Of a DNA stretch of 64,000 bases, positions 29,315 through 38,122 are shown in pieces. Below the pieces are notes generated by a model. That model saw only the letters and a list, made by a program, of their open reading frames with translations. It did not search any database and was not told where the DNA came from. The stretch is from Hyphomicrobiales bacterium (GTDB lineage: Bacteria; Pseudomonadota; Alphaproteobacteria; Rhizobiales; Rhizobiaceae). Position numbers and translations under genes: made by a program. The stretch spans positions 1 to 64,000 of the forward strand of contig UBTA01000044.1 in assembly GCA_900468065.1 (NCBI GenBank), read 5' to 3'. Positions within the stretch are counted from its first letter, which is position 1. The number at the start of each line of letters is the position of its first letter.

Positions 29315-30760
29315 TCAGAATGGATAATGCTGGGCGGAATCCTCGATGGTGATCCAGCGCAGGTCGGTGAATTCGGCGATCGCCGCCTTGCCGCCGAAGC
29401 GGCCATAGCCACTACCCTTGACGCCACCGAAGGGCATCTGCGCCTCGTCGTTCAACGTCGGTCCGTTGATGTGGCAGATGCCGGATTCGATGCGGGCGGC
29501 CACCGCCATGGCGCGCTGGACATCACGGCTGAACACCGCCGATGACAGACCGTATTCGGTATCGTTGGCAACGCGGATCGCTTCTTCTTCATCGACGACG
29601 CGGATGATCGGCTTGACCGGGCCGAAGGACTCCTCCGAGTAGACCCGCATGTCCGGGGTGACGTGATCGAGCAGCGTTGCCTCGACCACAGTGCCGGTAC
29701 GCTTACCACCCGCTACGAGCTTGGCGCCCTTGGCCGTCGCATCGGCGATCAGCTCCTCCATCTTTTTTGCGGCTTCAAGACTAATCAGCGAGCCGAGCAC
29801 AACGTGGCCGCGCGGATCACCCGCCGGAAGTTGCGCGGCGCGGGCGGCGAGTTTGGCGACGAACGTGTCGGCGATTGCCTGATGGACGATGATGCGTTCG
29901 GTTGACATGCAGATTTGGCCTTGGTGCATAAAGGAGCCGAAGATGGCAGCGTTGACGGCGCCGTCGATATCGGCGTCATCGAGGATGACCAGCGGTGCCT
30001 TGCCGCCAAGTTCCAAAAGAGCGGGCTTAAGGTGCTCGCCGCACATTTTTGCGATGATTTTGCCGACCGCGGTGGAGCCGGTGAAATTGACGCGGCGGAT
30101 GGCCGGATTGACAATCAGGCTGGCGACGATCTCGGCTGCATCTTCCGGCGCATTGGTGATGACGTTGACGACACCGGCAGGCAGGCCCGCTTCCGTCAGC
30201 GCCGTGCCGATCAACCGGTGCGTACCTGGGCATTGTTCCGAGGCTTTCAGGATGACGGTGTTGCCGCAGGCAATCGGCATGGCAACGGCGCGGGTGGCGA
30301 GGATGACCGGCGCATTCCAGGGGGCGATGGCAAGGCAGACCCCGGCCGCCTTACGAACCCCCATCGCCAGCGTGCCCGGCTTATCTGAGGGGATGATCTC
30401 CCCGGAAATCTGCGTCGTCATCGAGGCGGCCTCGCGCAGGATATTAGCCGCAAGCATGACGTTAAAGCCGGCCCACGGCGCGGTCGCGCCGGTCTCCTCG
30501 ATCATCAGTCGGGTGAATTCGCCCACCTTGGCATCTATGATGTCGGCGGCCTGCATCAGCAGCGCACGGCGCTGGTTGGGACCGGTCTTCGACCAAGCGG
30601 GGAAGGCATTCGAAGCGGCTTCAATCGCGGCCACGACATCATCAGGACCGGCGGCAGCGGCGCGGCTGGCGAGCTTGTTGGTGAAAGGGTCAAACCGGTC
30701 ATAGGTCCGCCCACTGGCTGCTGCGCGATCCGTGCCGTTGATGAGGAGGGAAATGTTCAT
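29315..30760 (-). CDS. Aldehyde dehydrogenase, salicylaldehyde/benzaldehyde/vanillin type
   Basis: A 481-residue aldehyde dehydrogenase. Blocks seen: IAPWNAPVILATRAVAMPIA, FTGSTAVGKII, LELGGKAPLVILDDADIDGA, the catalytic cysteine in HQGQICMSTERI, the EESFGPV block and a final HYPF. The aromatic-aldehyde subgroup is inferred from resemblance to salicylaldehyde dehydrogenase, including the MSTER and YPF ends. AGGAGA lies just before the ATG at 30760. It is the last gene of the operon after the SDR (23 bp gap), fitting oxidation of an aromatic aldehyde made by that enzyme. Confidence 0.85.
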   Translation of the reverse strand: MNISLLINGTDRAAASGRTYDRFDPFTNKLASRAAAAGPDDVVAAIEAASNAFPAWSKTGPNQRRALLMQAADIIDAKVGEFTRLMIEETGATAPWAGFNVMLAANILREAASMTTQISGEIIPSDKPGTLAMGVRKAAGVCLAIAPWNAPVILATRAVAMPIACGNTVILKASEQCPGTHRLIGTALTEAGLPAGVVNVITNAPEDAAEIVASLIVNPAIRRVNFTGSTAVGKIIAKMCGEHLKPALLELGGKAPLVILDDADIDGAVNAAIFGSFMHQGQICMSTERIIVHQAIADTFVAKLAARAAQLPAGDPRGHVVLGSLISLEAAKKMEELIADATAKGAKLVAGGKRTGTVVEATLLDHVTPDMRVYSEESFGPVKPIIRVVDEEEAIRVANDTEYGLSSAVFSRDVQRAMAVAARIESGICHINGPTLNDEAQMPFGGVKGSGYGRFGGKAAIAEFTDLRWITIEDSAQHYPF

Positions 30761-30783
30761 GTGCGTCTCCTGAGGGAAGGACA

Positions 30784-31569
30784 TTAGAAGCCGAGGACTT
30801 CGGCATTGATCGAGGCTTCGAGGCCGCCATCGGTTGGAAGATTGGCGCCGTTGATCCAGCGCGCACCGTCCGATGCGAGGAAGAGGATGGCGGGGGCGAT
30901 ATCGGCGGATGTGCCGGCACGGCCGACGCGGGTGATATCGCTGTCGACTCGGGCATCGCCGAGCACGGCGCGAAATTGCTGGAGGATCGGCGTTTCGACC
31001 GGGCCGGGGCTGACGGCATTGACGCGGATGCCGCGATCCCGAAACAGCGGCTGATGGGCAGCGCACATGGTCCAGAGCAACAACAGTTCCTTCGATAGCG
31101 GATAGCCTTCCTCATCCTTCAGGCCATGTTTGGCAACAACGGCTGCCACATCTGGAAAGCCCTGAATACCGGTCAACGTCTTTGCCCGTTGCAGATTGGC
31201 GCGCCAGCCATAACCGGCGATCGAGGCGACATTGATGATGCCGCCACCTTCGCGGACCCGCGGGGCGACAGCTTCCGACAGGGCGCGCAGGCCGTAGAAA
31301 TTCACCGCAAGTGTCAAAGCCACGCCGGTATTGCCGGAAAGCCCGGCGACATTGGCAAGCGCATCGATGCGCCTGGGCAACTGCGCGACGATGTCGGCAA
31401 TGCCTTTGGCCGTCGAAAGGTCGCCCTTGATGAAATTGGCGGGACTGCCCGCAGGCTCACGAACGTCGATGCCGATGACATCGGCGCCCATCTGTCCGGC
31501 CAGTTCCGCCGTGCGCGCGCCGATACCGGAGGCAACGCCGGTCACCAGAATGGTTTTACCAAAGAGCAT
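30784..31569 (-). CDS. Short-chain dehydrogenase, coniferyl-alcohol-dehydrogenase-like
   Basis: A 261-residue SDR. TGVASGIGARTAEL binds the cofactor, NVAGLSG is the structural motif, and the active site has Ser in NVASIAGYGW and Y-x-x-x-K in GYPLSKELLLLW. NAVSPGPVETPIL and ARWINGANLPTDGG are near the end. The insertion after the Ser motif and the C-terminal RWING block resemble CalA, which oxidises coniferyl alcohol to coniferyl aldehyde. It sits between an ABC uptake system and an aromatic-type ALDH, which supports an aryl-alcohol substrate. The precise substrate is inferred. Confidence 0.75.
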   Translation of the reverse strand: MLFGKTILVTGVASGIGARTAELAGQMGADVIGIDVREPAGSPANFIKGDLSTAKGIADIVAQLPRRIDALANVAGLSGNTGVALTLAVNFYGLRALSEAVAPRVREGGGIINVASIAGYGWRANLQRAKTLTGIQGFPDVAAVVAKHGLKDEEGYPLSKELLLLWTMCAAHQPLFRDRGIRVNAVSPGPVETPILQQFRAVLGDARVDSDITRVGRAGTSADIAPAILFLASDGARWINGANLPTDGGLEASINAEVLGF

Positions 31570-31608
31570 GTCATCACCTTTCGCAAGAGAGTCCGGAGAC
31601 CGGATATG

Positions 31609-32634
31609 TTACTGGTTCCATTGAATTTTAGCCGGGCCGGGCAATTTGACGCGGTAGCCGACTGGCAGCAGCCGCAGGTCGAAGCGGCGCTCGATTTCGC
31701 CCCACAGGCCCAGCGGCAGGAACAGCGAGAACAGAACTGCCGTTGCGCCAAGTCCGATCAAGTACCAGACGCCCATTGCTCCGAAGAAGGTCTCGATCAC
31801 GAAGAACAACACCGCGCCGAGAATCGCACCCTCGAACTTGCCGATACCACCGACCAGCACCATGAAGATCATGTAGGCGGTCCATTGGACGCTGAAATAG
31901 GTCTTTGGCTGGAAGGTCGTCGCGGTTGCCAGCCACAGCGCACCGGCAACCGCAATGCCGAAGGCAGCGAGCACGAACAACAGCCGTTTGGTGGCAAGGA
32001 CACGCACACCGAGCGACGTGGCAGCATCCTCGTTATCGCGGATTGCCTGGATGGCTGCTCCAACGCGGCTGCGTAGCAGAGCAAAGAGCATGCCGAGAAG
32101 GGCGGCCATCGAGACTAGCGACAGCCAGTAGATCATCACCCGGCGGGTGCCGCTGTCATAGATGTTGAGCGAGATGAGCGAAGTGCCGGTTTCGCCCTGG
32201 ATCAGCCGGTCGAGATTGACCAGCATGTGGGTGAGCGCCGAGATGACCCACATGCCGATCGCAAACTCGCCGCCCTTCAGCCGCAGCATGACGAAGGACA
32301 ATGGCAGCGAAATCGCTCCGGTAATGAGTGCCGCCGCAAATAACGATAGGAACGGATTGAGCCCGGCATCAGCGAGCCGGATGGTAAAATAGGCGCCGAG
32401 GCCGAAGAACACCTGCTGGCCGACAGAGACGAGGCCGCCGAAACCGGCCAGCGCATTCCACATGGCAGCCAGGATGACGTAGATGAACAGCGCCGTCAGC
32501 CGGTCGATGGCACCGGCGCCGAGGGCCATCGGCGCGATGGCAAAGAGTGCGAAGGCGATCGCGACGCCGCCGAGTGCCAGCCGCGAAGAGCGCGTCCAGC
32601 GTTCGATGGAGATACCGTTGGATCCAAGTGTCAT
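31609..32634 (-). CDS. livM: Branched-chain-type ABC transporter permease (LivM family)
   Basis: A 341-residue inner-membrane permease. LivM features: FGGLVSVGQQVFFGLGAYFT, SLPLSFVMLRLKGGEFAIGM, GAAIQAIRDNEDAATSLGVR (the coupling loop to the ATPase) and FMVLVGGIGKFEGAILGAVL. It overlaps livH by 4 bp. HAAT-family transporters import amino acids but also many aromatic acids; the neighbours point to an aromatic or phenylpropanoid substrate here. Confidence 0.9.
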   Translation of the reverse strand: MTLGSNGISIERWTRSSRLALGGVAIAFALFAIAPMALGAGAIDRLTALFIYVILAAMWNALAGFGGLVSVGQQVFFGLGAYFTIRLADAGLNPFLSLFAAALITGAISLPLSFVMLRLKGGEFAIGMWVISALTHMLVNLDRLIQGETGTSLISLNIYDSGTRRVMIYWLSLVSMAALLGMLFALLRSRVGAAIQAIRDNEDAATSLGVRVLATKRLLFVLAAFGIAVAGALWLATATTFQPKTYFSVQWTAYMIFMVLVGGIGKFEGAILGAVLFFVIETFFGAMGVWYLIGLGATAVLFSLFLPLGLWGEIERRFDLRLLPVGYRVKLPGPAKIQWNQ

Positions 32635-33557
32635 AGTGTGCTCCGGATGGCTGCGCGTATTTTAGCGAGGCCGGTTCTGCTGAAACCGCCTTTGCCAAGG
32701 AAGGGCAGGCCGGTGAGAAAGAGCCGGGCAAACAGCACAGCGAGGAAGACGGCATGGCCGCCGATGAGGAAACCCTGCGGATGGACCTGCGCGCCGAGCG
32801 ACTGGGCAAGCCCAAGCACGATGCCACCGATCAGCGTACCCCAGAGCGAACCCGCGCCACCGATGACCGCTGCCTCGAAGGCAAACAGCAGCTGCGGGCC
32901 GCCGGAATAGGGATCGAACGTGGCGCGCATGCCGAGGAACGCGCCAGCGATGCCGACCGTGACCATGGCAATGGCTGCGGCGAGTGCATTGGCCGTACGG
33001 GCATCGATGCCAACGAGGCCGGCGGTATCGGGGTCTTCTGCCGTTGCTCGGATAGCGCGGCCGAGCGCGAAACGGCTGAGGAAGAATTGCAGGCCGCCGA
33101 GAAGCGCAATCGCGGTCGCCATCGTCATCACCGCCAACTTGCCGACATAAATGCTGCCCGGCAGTTCCCAGCTGTCATAGGACAGGCTGCCGATGAACGG
33201 AGCAAGCGAACGGGTATCAGCGCCGAACTGTTCGAACATCAGATTGTCGATGACGATGGCAAGACCGAAGGTTGTCAGGATCGGCAGCAGCGCTCCGCCA
33301 CGGGCGCTGCGTTCCAACAGATAAAGCTGTAGTATCCAGCCAGCGACGGCCATGACGGGAAGAATGATTAGCAGACCGACGAAGGGAGAGATTCCGAACG
33401 TCGAGGCCAGCAGCCAGAGGCCATAGGCGGCGGCGACGGCCAAACTGCCATGGGCGAGATTGATGATCCGCATGACGAAGAACATGAAGGACAGGCCACA
33501 GGCGATGCCAGCATAATAACCGCCGAGCAGGACGCCCTGAATGAGTGTGTCGATCAC
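32631..33557 (-). CDS. livH: Branched-chain-type ABC transporter permease (LivH family)
   Basis: A 308-residue permease with LivH blocks (IQGVLLGGYYAGIACGLSFM, IINLAHGSLAVAAAYGL, RAIRATAEDPDTAGLVGIDA, GSLWGTLIGGIVLG). The start is the GTG at 33557: GGGAGG lies 5 bases upstream, and the GTG shares a GTGA overlap with the stop of livF. The longer open frame upstream has no ribosome site. It forms the membrane channel with LivM. Confidence 0.9.
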   Translation of the reverse strand: MIDTLIQGVLLGGYYAGIACGLSFMFFVMRIINLAHGSLAVAAAYGLWLLASTFGISPFVGLLIILPVMAVAGWILQLYLLERSARGGALLPILTTFGLAIVIDNLMFEQFGADTRSLAPFIGSLSYDSWELPGSIYVGKLAVMTMATAIALLGGLQFFLSRFALGRAIRATAEDPDTAGLVGIDARTANALAAAIAMVTVGIAGAFLGMRATFDPYSGGPQLLFAFEAAVIGGAGSLWGTLIGGIVLGLAQSLGAQVHPQGFLIGGHAVFLAVLFARLFLTGLPFLGKGGFSRTGLAKIRAAIRSTL

Positions 33558-34282
33558 GATGCCTCCCTCCCGGTGCTGTCGCGGTGTAAGCCGAAATAGG
33601 CCTGTGTCACCTGATCGCGGGTGACGCTTTTCGCGGGACTGTCGAGCACGACGCGGCCCTCGAGTATGCAAATGACGCGGCGGGCGACAGCCATGGCGCG
33701 GCCGAGGTCTTGCTCGACCAGGATGATAGTGGTGCCGGAGGTAAGCAGGGTCTGCAGCTGCGCATAGACCCGGTCAACCACCAACGGCGACAGCCCCAGC
33801 GAGACTTCGTCGAGCAGCAGAATATCCGGATTGCTCATCAGCGCCCGGCCGATCGCCGTTGCCTGCTGTTCGCCACCGGAGAGATGGCCGGTCTTGGCAT
33901 GGCGACGGGGGATGAGATTGGGGAAGGCATCGAAAACACGATCGACTGTCCATTCGCCTGTCCTGCCCGCGCTTTTCCCGAGCAGCAGGTTTTCCTCGAC
34001 AGTCATCTGCAAAAACAGTCGACGACCTTCCGGAACCAGCGCGATGCCCCTCGCGATACGCTGGTGCGAAGGCACGCCAGTCATATCGGCGCCGTTCAAA
34101 ATAATGCGGCCCGAAGTGGGAAGATGGGCGCCGGCGAGCGAGCGGAGCAGCGTCGTCTTGCCAGCCCCGTTGGCACCGACCAACGCCAGCACATCGCCCT
34201 TAGCAAGATCGAAGCTGACATCGCGCACCGCCTGCAGCAGACCATGGCGGACGTTGAGATTCTGAACGGAAAGCATGGTCAT
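33554..34282 (-). CDS. livF: ABC transporter ATP-binding protein (LivF family)
   Basis: A 242-residue ATPase. Walker A is GANGAGKTT, the signature is LSGGEQQATAIGRAL, Walker B is DILLLDEVSLGLSP, and the switch histidine is replaced by Q/D in LVEQDLG, as is usual in LivF. VPEGRRLFLQMTVEENL is a LivF hallmark. It overlaps the livG stop by 4 bp and the livH start by 3 bp, so translation is coupled along the operon. Confidence 0.9.
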   Translation of the reverse strand: MTMLSVQNLNVRHGLLQAVRDVSFDLAKGDVLALVGANGAGKTTLLRSLAGAHLPTSGRIILNGADMTGVPSHQRIARGIALVPEGRRLFLQMTVEENLLLGKSAGRTGEWTVDRVFDAFPNLIPRRHAKTGHLSGGEQQATAIGRALMSNPDILLLDEVSLGLSPLVVDRVYAQLQTLLTSGTTIILVEQDLGRAMAVARRVICILEGRVVLDSPAKSVTRDQVTQAYFGLHRDSTGREAS

Positions 34283-35034
34283 GCGGGTGTGCCCCCGAGA
34301 TAGGCCTTGACGACACCGGCATCGGCCATGACGGCGCGGGGGGCGCCATCGGCGATGATGCGGCCGGCATCCATGCAGATCAGCCGCTCAGTCACCTGTA
34401 AAAGGATATGAACGATATGCTCAATCCAGACGATGCCGATGCCGCGACGTCGCAGCTCAAGGATGGTCGTCACCAGTTCGCCGGCCTCCGCATCCGTCAG
34501 CCCACCGCCGATTTCGTCGAGCAACATGAGCTTCGGCCTGGTCGCCAGCGCTCGGGCAAGCTCCAGGCGCTTGCGGTCGAGAAGACCGAGCGTGTCGGCC
34601 TGCCGGTTAGCGACGCCAAGCATGCCGCAAAGCGTCAGACTGTCGATGACCCGCTCATAGGCTTCATCGCGGCCGACGGCACTGCCGTGCGCGGCGGCGA
34701 CGAAGACGTTTTCGAAGGTCGTCATGCCGCTGAACGGTTTTGGAACCTGATGGGTGCGCACCAAGCCGGAGCGGCAGCGCTCCGCAGCCGACAGCGCAGT
34801 AACGTTGCGGCCATCGAAGGTGATGGTGCCGAAGTTCGGCGGGAAAGCGCCGGCAAGCGCGCTCAGCAGCGTCGTCTTGCCCGCGCCATTCGGGCCGACA
34901 ATGCCGATGGCATCGCTCTGGCCCATGGAAAAATCAACATTATCGAGAACCACAAGCGCACCGAAGCGCTTGTGGATCCCGCTGGCAGAGAGAAAAGCGT
35001 GTCCCGGCCTTTGCTCGTGAGTTGCGATCTGCAC
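34279..35034 (-). CDS. livG: ABC transporter ATP-binding protein (LivG family)
   Basis: About 251 residues. Walker A is GPNGAGKTT, the signature region is LLDRKRLELARALATRPK, and Walker B is LMLLDEIGGGLTDAE with the switch histidine in WIEHIVHILLQV. The GTG at 35034 was chosen because GGATAAG lies 6 bases upstream; an ATG at 35058 would overlap the preceding gene and has no ribosome site. GPNGAGKTTLLSALAG and RTHQVPKPFSGMT are typical of LivG. It partners LivF. Confidence 0.88.
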   Translation of the reverse strand: MQIATHEQRPGHAFLSASGIHKRFGALVVLDNVDFSMGQSDAIGIVGPNGAGKTTLLSALAGAFPPNFGTITFDGRNVTALSAAERCRSGLVRTHQVPKPFSGMTTFENVFVAAAHGSAVGRDEAYERVIDSLTLCGMLGVANRQADTLGLLDRKRLELARALATRPKLMLLDEIGGGLTDAEAGELVTTILELRRRGIGIVWIEHIVHILLQVTERLICMDAGRIIADGAPRAVMADAGVVKAYLGGTPA

Positions 35035-35041
35035 TGTGTTC

Positions 35042-36361
35042 TTATCCGTTATAGGCATTGAGCTTGGCAGCAACCGGGACGTTTGGATCGGTGGCGTTCT
35101 CGGTGACGACATAGTCGAGCGGGAATTTCGAGCCCTCGGGAGCCTTGATCCATTGCGTTCCGATAATCGGGCCGGGGGACACGTTGGCGACCGGGCCGGC
35201 GGTGAAATCCACCTTGCCGGCGATCGTCGTCGTCTTCAGGGTCGAAATGGCCTTGGCGACCGCTTCCTTGTTCTTGGCGTCAGCTGCCGATTTCAATGCT
35301 TCAAAGCCAGCATCCAGCAGCGACAGGCTGGCGCCAAGCTGCTGGGTCCACTGCTTGCCGCTCTCCGCTTCATAACCATCGGCCAGTTCAGGGCCGGAAA
35401 CACCGGTCAACGACGACTTGTAAGGGAAGGCCTTGTGCCAATAGGCGGCGCTGGAGATGTTGACGCCGAGATCACCGAGTGCCTCGATATCGGCTGGGAA
35501 CAGCCCGGTTTTTGCCACCTGGCAGATCTTGATCTGGCGGGTGAGGCCCTGTTGGGCGGCCTGGCGCCAGAAGGCGGCGAAATCCGGCGGGATCGGGAAG
35601 GAGGAGAAGATCTCGACGCCTTCCTGCTTGAACAAGGCGATCTGAGCCGAGAAGTCGGTCGTACCGGTTTCATAGGCGCCGGGATCGATGATGGTGAAAC
35701 CTTCCTTGGCGAGCAGAGGCGCGAGGTTGGCGCGGATCGCATTGCCGTCAGCGTCGTTCGGATACATCACGCCGACCTTCTTATTGGTCTCGATCAGGTT
35801 CCATTGCGACACGTAGGTCTTGTGGAACTCGCCGACGCCGAAGCCGAAATGATAGGTCCATTTGAACGGTGAGGGCGCACCGGGCTTGGCGCCACGACCG
35901 AAATACCAGGCTTCCCAGGGCATAACGGTGGAGAGGCAGGGAATACCGGCTGCTTCGCACGCATCAGCCACCGGATTGATGGTCTCCGGGGTAGAGACGG
36001 CGAGCATCAGGTCGATGCCCTGGTTGTTAATCAGGTCCTTGGCAAGTTGACCGGCGCGCGAAGGGTCGGATTGGGTGTCGCGATCAAGGATTTCGACCTG
36101 AAATGTCTTGTCGTTTGCCTGGAAGCCATTGGCCAATGCTTTTCGGGCGAGATCCAGCACATAGCCATCGGTCTGGCCGAACCCTGCAAGCGGGCCTGTG
36201 CGCGGGCTGATGAAGCCGATTTTCAATGTGTCGCCGCTTTGCGCGAAAGCCGTGCGGCCGGTGAATGCCAATGCAGCGCCACCCGCTGCAGCCGTTGCGA
36301 TGAAGGACCGGCGCGTCAGCGATGCCGGGTCGAATTTTCCGTTGCGGAAAGTGCCGTTCAT
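35042..36361 (-). CDS. livK: ABC transporter substrate-binding protein, Tat-exported
   Basis: A 439-residue periplasmic-binding protein of the LivK/HAAT type. The N-terminal Tat signal is LTRRSFIATAAAGGAALAF with cleavage near AFAQ. Mature-domain blocks are LKIGFISPRTGPLAGFGQTD, LINNQGIDLMLAVSTPETIN and VGVMYPNDADG. It is the first gene of the operon livK-G-F-H-M-SDR-ALDH. A twin-arginine signal on a LivK protein is seen in several rhizobial aromatic-acid transporters. The substrate is inferred from the operon. Confidence 0.88.
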   Translation of the reverse strand: MNGTFRNGKFDPASLTRRSFIATAAAGGAALAFTGRTAFAQSGDTLKIGFISPRTGPLAGFGQTDGYVLDLARKALANGFQANDKTFQVEILDRDTQSDPSRAGQLAKDLINNQGIDLMLAVSTPETINPVADACEAAGIPCLSTVMPWEAWYFGRGAKPGAPSPFKWTYHFGFGVGEFHKTYVSQWNLIETNKKVGVMYPNDADGNAIRANLAPLLAKEGFTIIDPGAYETGTTDFSAQIALFKQEGVEIFSSFPIPPDFAAFWRQAAQQGLTRQIKICQVAKTGLFPADIEALGDLGVNISSAAYWHKAFPYKSSLTGVSGPELADGYEAESGKQWTQQLGASLSLLDAGFEALKSAADAKNKEAVAKAISTLKTTTIAGKVDFTAGPVANVSPGPIIGTQWIKAPEGSKFPLDYVVTENATDPNVPVAAKLNAYNG

Positions 36362-36438
36362 GAAGTTCTTCCTCCCAGTTGCGAGCCTCCCAGCTCCTCA
36401 TGTTTCAAATTTGATCGTCCGCCGCTGCTTCCTCTCGG

Positions 36439-37947
36439 TCAGATCGGATAGTCCCGTTTGCCGGATGAAAGAGTGATCCAGCGCAGTTCGGTGAATTCAT
36501 CGATCGCGGCCTTGCCGCCGAAGCGGCCGTAGCCACTCGACTTGACGCCGCCGAAGGGCATTTGAGGTTCGTCGGAGACTGTTGCCTCGTTGATATGGCA
36601 GATGCCGGATTCCAGCCGTTTGGCCACCGCAAGGGCTGCGTTGACGTCGCGGCTGAAGACTGCTGATGATAGGCCGTATTCGCTGTCGTTGGCGACGGTC
36701 ACCGCCTCGTCGGTGCTGCCGACCCGGATGATCGCGGCGACCGGACCAAAACTCTCCTCGCGATAGATGCGCATGGCGGGCGTGACATGATCGACCACAG
36801 TCGCATCCATCAAAGTGCCGTGCGTGAGACCGCCGCAGACGAGCGCGCCACCTTTTTGTATTGCATCGTCGATCAGCGCCCTGACGCGCCGGGCGGCCTC
36901 GGCATTGATCAGCGTTCCAAGCGGCGTATTGCCGTCCTGCGGGTTGCCGGCAACGAGGGTGGCGGCCTTCAACTTGAATTTTCCGACGAACTCATCGGCG
37001 ATCTCGTCCATCAGGATGATCCGCTCGGTCGACATGCAGATCTGGCCCTGGTTCATGAAGGCGCCGAATGCGGCGGCGCGGACGGCTTCATCGATATCGG
37101 CATCGGCGAGCACGATGAACGGCGCTTTGCCGCCAAGTTCGAGCAGGCAGCGTTTCAGATGCCGGGCCGAAGATTCGGCGATGATGCGGCCGACACGGGT
37201 TGAGCCGGTAAAGTTGATGCGGCGGACGGCAGGATGGGCAATCAGGGCCTCAACCACGACTGCCGCGTCCTTCGGTGCATTGCTGACGACATTGACGACA
37301 CCGCGCGGGAAACCGGCCTCGCGCATCACGTCACCGATCAGGCCGTGGGTTTTCGGGCAGAGTTCGGAAGCCTTGAGCACGACTGTATTGCCGCAGGCGA
37401 GCGGCATGGCGATGGCACGGGTGCCAAGTATGATAGGCGCATTCCAGGGGGCAATACCGACGCAGACACCGGCAGGCTGGCGCACGGCCATGGCAAGGTT
37501 TCCCAGAATGCCCGATGGGACGATTTCGCCGGTGACTTGCGTGGTCATGGCCGCAGCTTCGCGAAGAATATCGACGCCGAGAGCGCAGTTGATCGCCGCC
37601 CATTGCGCCGTGGCACCGGTTTCGGTGGTCATCGCGGCGACGAAGTCAGGTGTGCGTTGGCTGAGAATGTCGGCGGCGGCATTGAGCAAGCTGCGCCGTT
37701 TGCCGGGACCGATCTCCGACCAGGCTGGAAAGGCTGCAGCTGCAGCGCTGGCGGCCTTTGCCATGTCGGCAACGGTGCCGGCGGCAGCGATCGTCGCCAC
37801 ATCTCCCGTTAGGGGATCGGTACGTTCGAACGTGGACGCATCGGATGCTTCCACCGCCTCATCGTTGATCATCAACTTTGCCACATACACTGTCGTCACC
37901 CATTCACTGTAGGCGGAGCCCTCGTTTTCCGATGGGGAGACAGACAC
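36439..37947 (-). CDS. Aldehyde dehydrogenase, benzaldehyde/vanillin type (second copy)
   Basis: Up to 502 residues; the start is uncertain (the 37947 codon is GTG, with further GTG/ATG at 37899 and 37872, and none has a strong ribosome site). It is a close paralogue of the ALDH at 29.3 kb: IAPWNAPIILGTRAIAMPLA, FTGSTRVGRII, LELGGKAPFIVLADADIDEA, catalytic cysteine in NQGQICMSTERI and EESFGPVAAI. It flanks the liv operon on its upstream side and is divergent from the AraC regulator. Two ALDHs may serve two steps, for example the coniferyl and vanillin aldehydes. Confidence 0.85.
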   Translation of the reverse strand: MSVSPSENEGSAYSEWVTTVYVAKLMINDEAVEASDASTFERTDPLTGDVATIAAAGTVADMAKAASAAAAAFPAWSEIGPGKRRSLLNAAADILSQRTPDFVAAMTTETGATAQWAAINCALGVDILREAAAMTTQVTGEIVPSGILGNLAMAVRQPAGVCVGIAPWNAPIILGTRAIAMPLACGNTVVLKASELCPKTHGLIGDVMREAGFPRGVVNVVSNAPKDAAVVVEALIAHPAVRRINFTGSTRVGRIIAESSARHLKRCLLELGGKAPFIVLADADIDEAVRAAAFGAFMNQGQICMSTERIILMDEIADEFVGKFKLKAATLVAGNPQDGNTPLGTLINAEAARRVRALIDDAIQKGGALVCGGLTHGTLMDATVVDHVTPAMRIYREESFGPVAAIIRVGSTDEAVTVANDSEYGLSSAVFSRDVNAALAVAKRLESGICHINEATVSDEPQMPFGGVKSSGYGRFGGKAAIDEFTELRWITLSSGKRDYPI

Positions 37948-38122
37948 CCGTCAGGGCCGGGCCGTTACGGCCGCGTGTCCTGCAGGGATATGTTGAAATG
38001 CCTCCTCGCAAAGGCCGATGATGGAAGACTACGCCGATATCGGAAGGATGGAATGTGATTTATCGGGTTAATATTGTAATTATCTGGCATATCCTCATTG
38101 TTGTATCTTTGAGGAGGAAAGA

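Noticed and set aside
30761-31066. N-terminal extension of the first aromatic-type ALDH
   Set aside because: It overlaps the SDR gene and lacks family similarity; ATG 30760 with AGGAGA gives the normal N-terminus.
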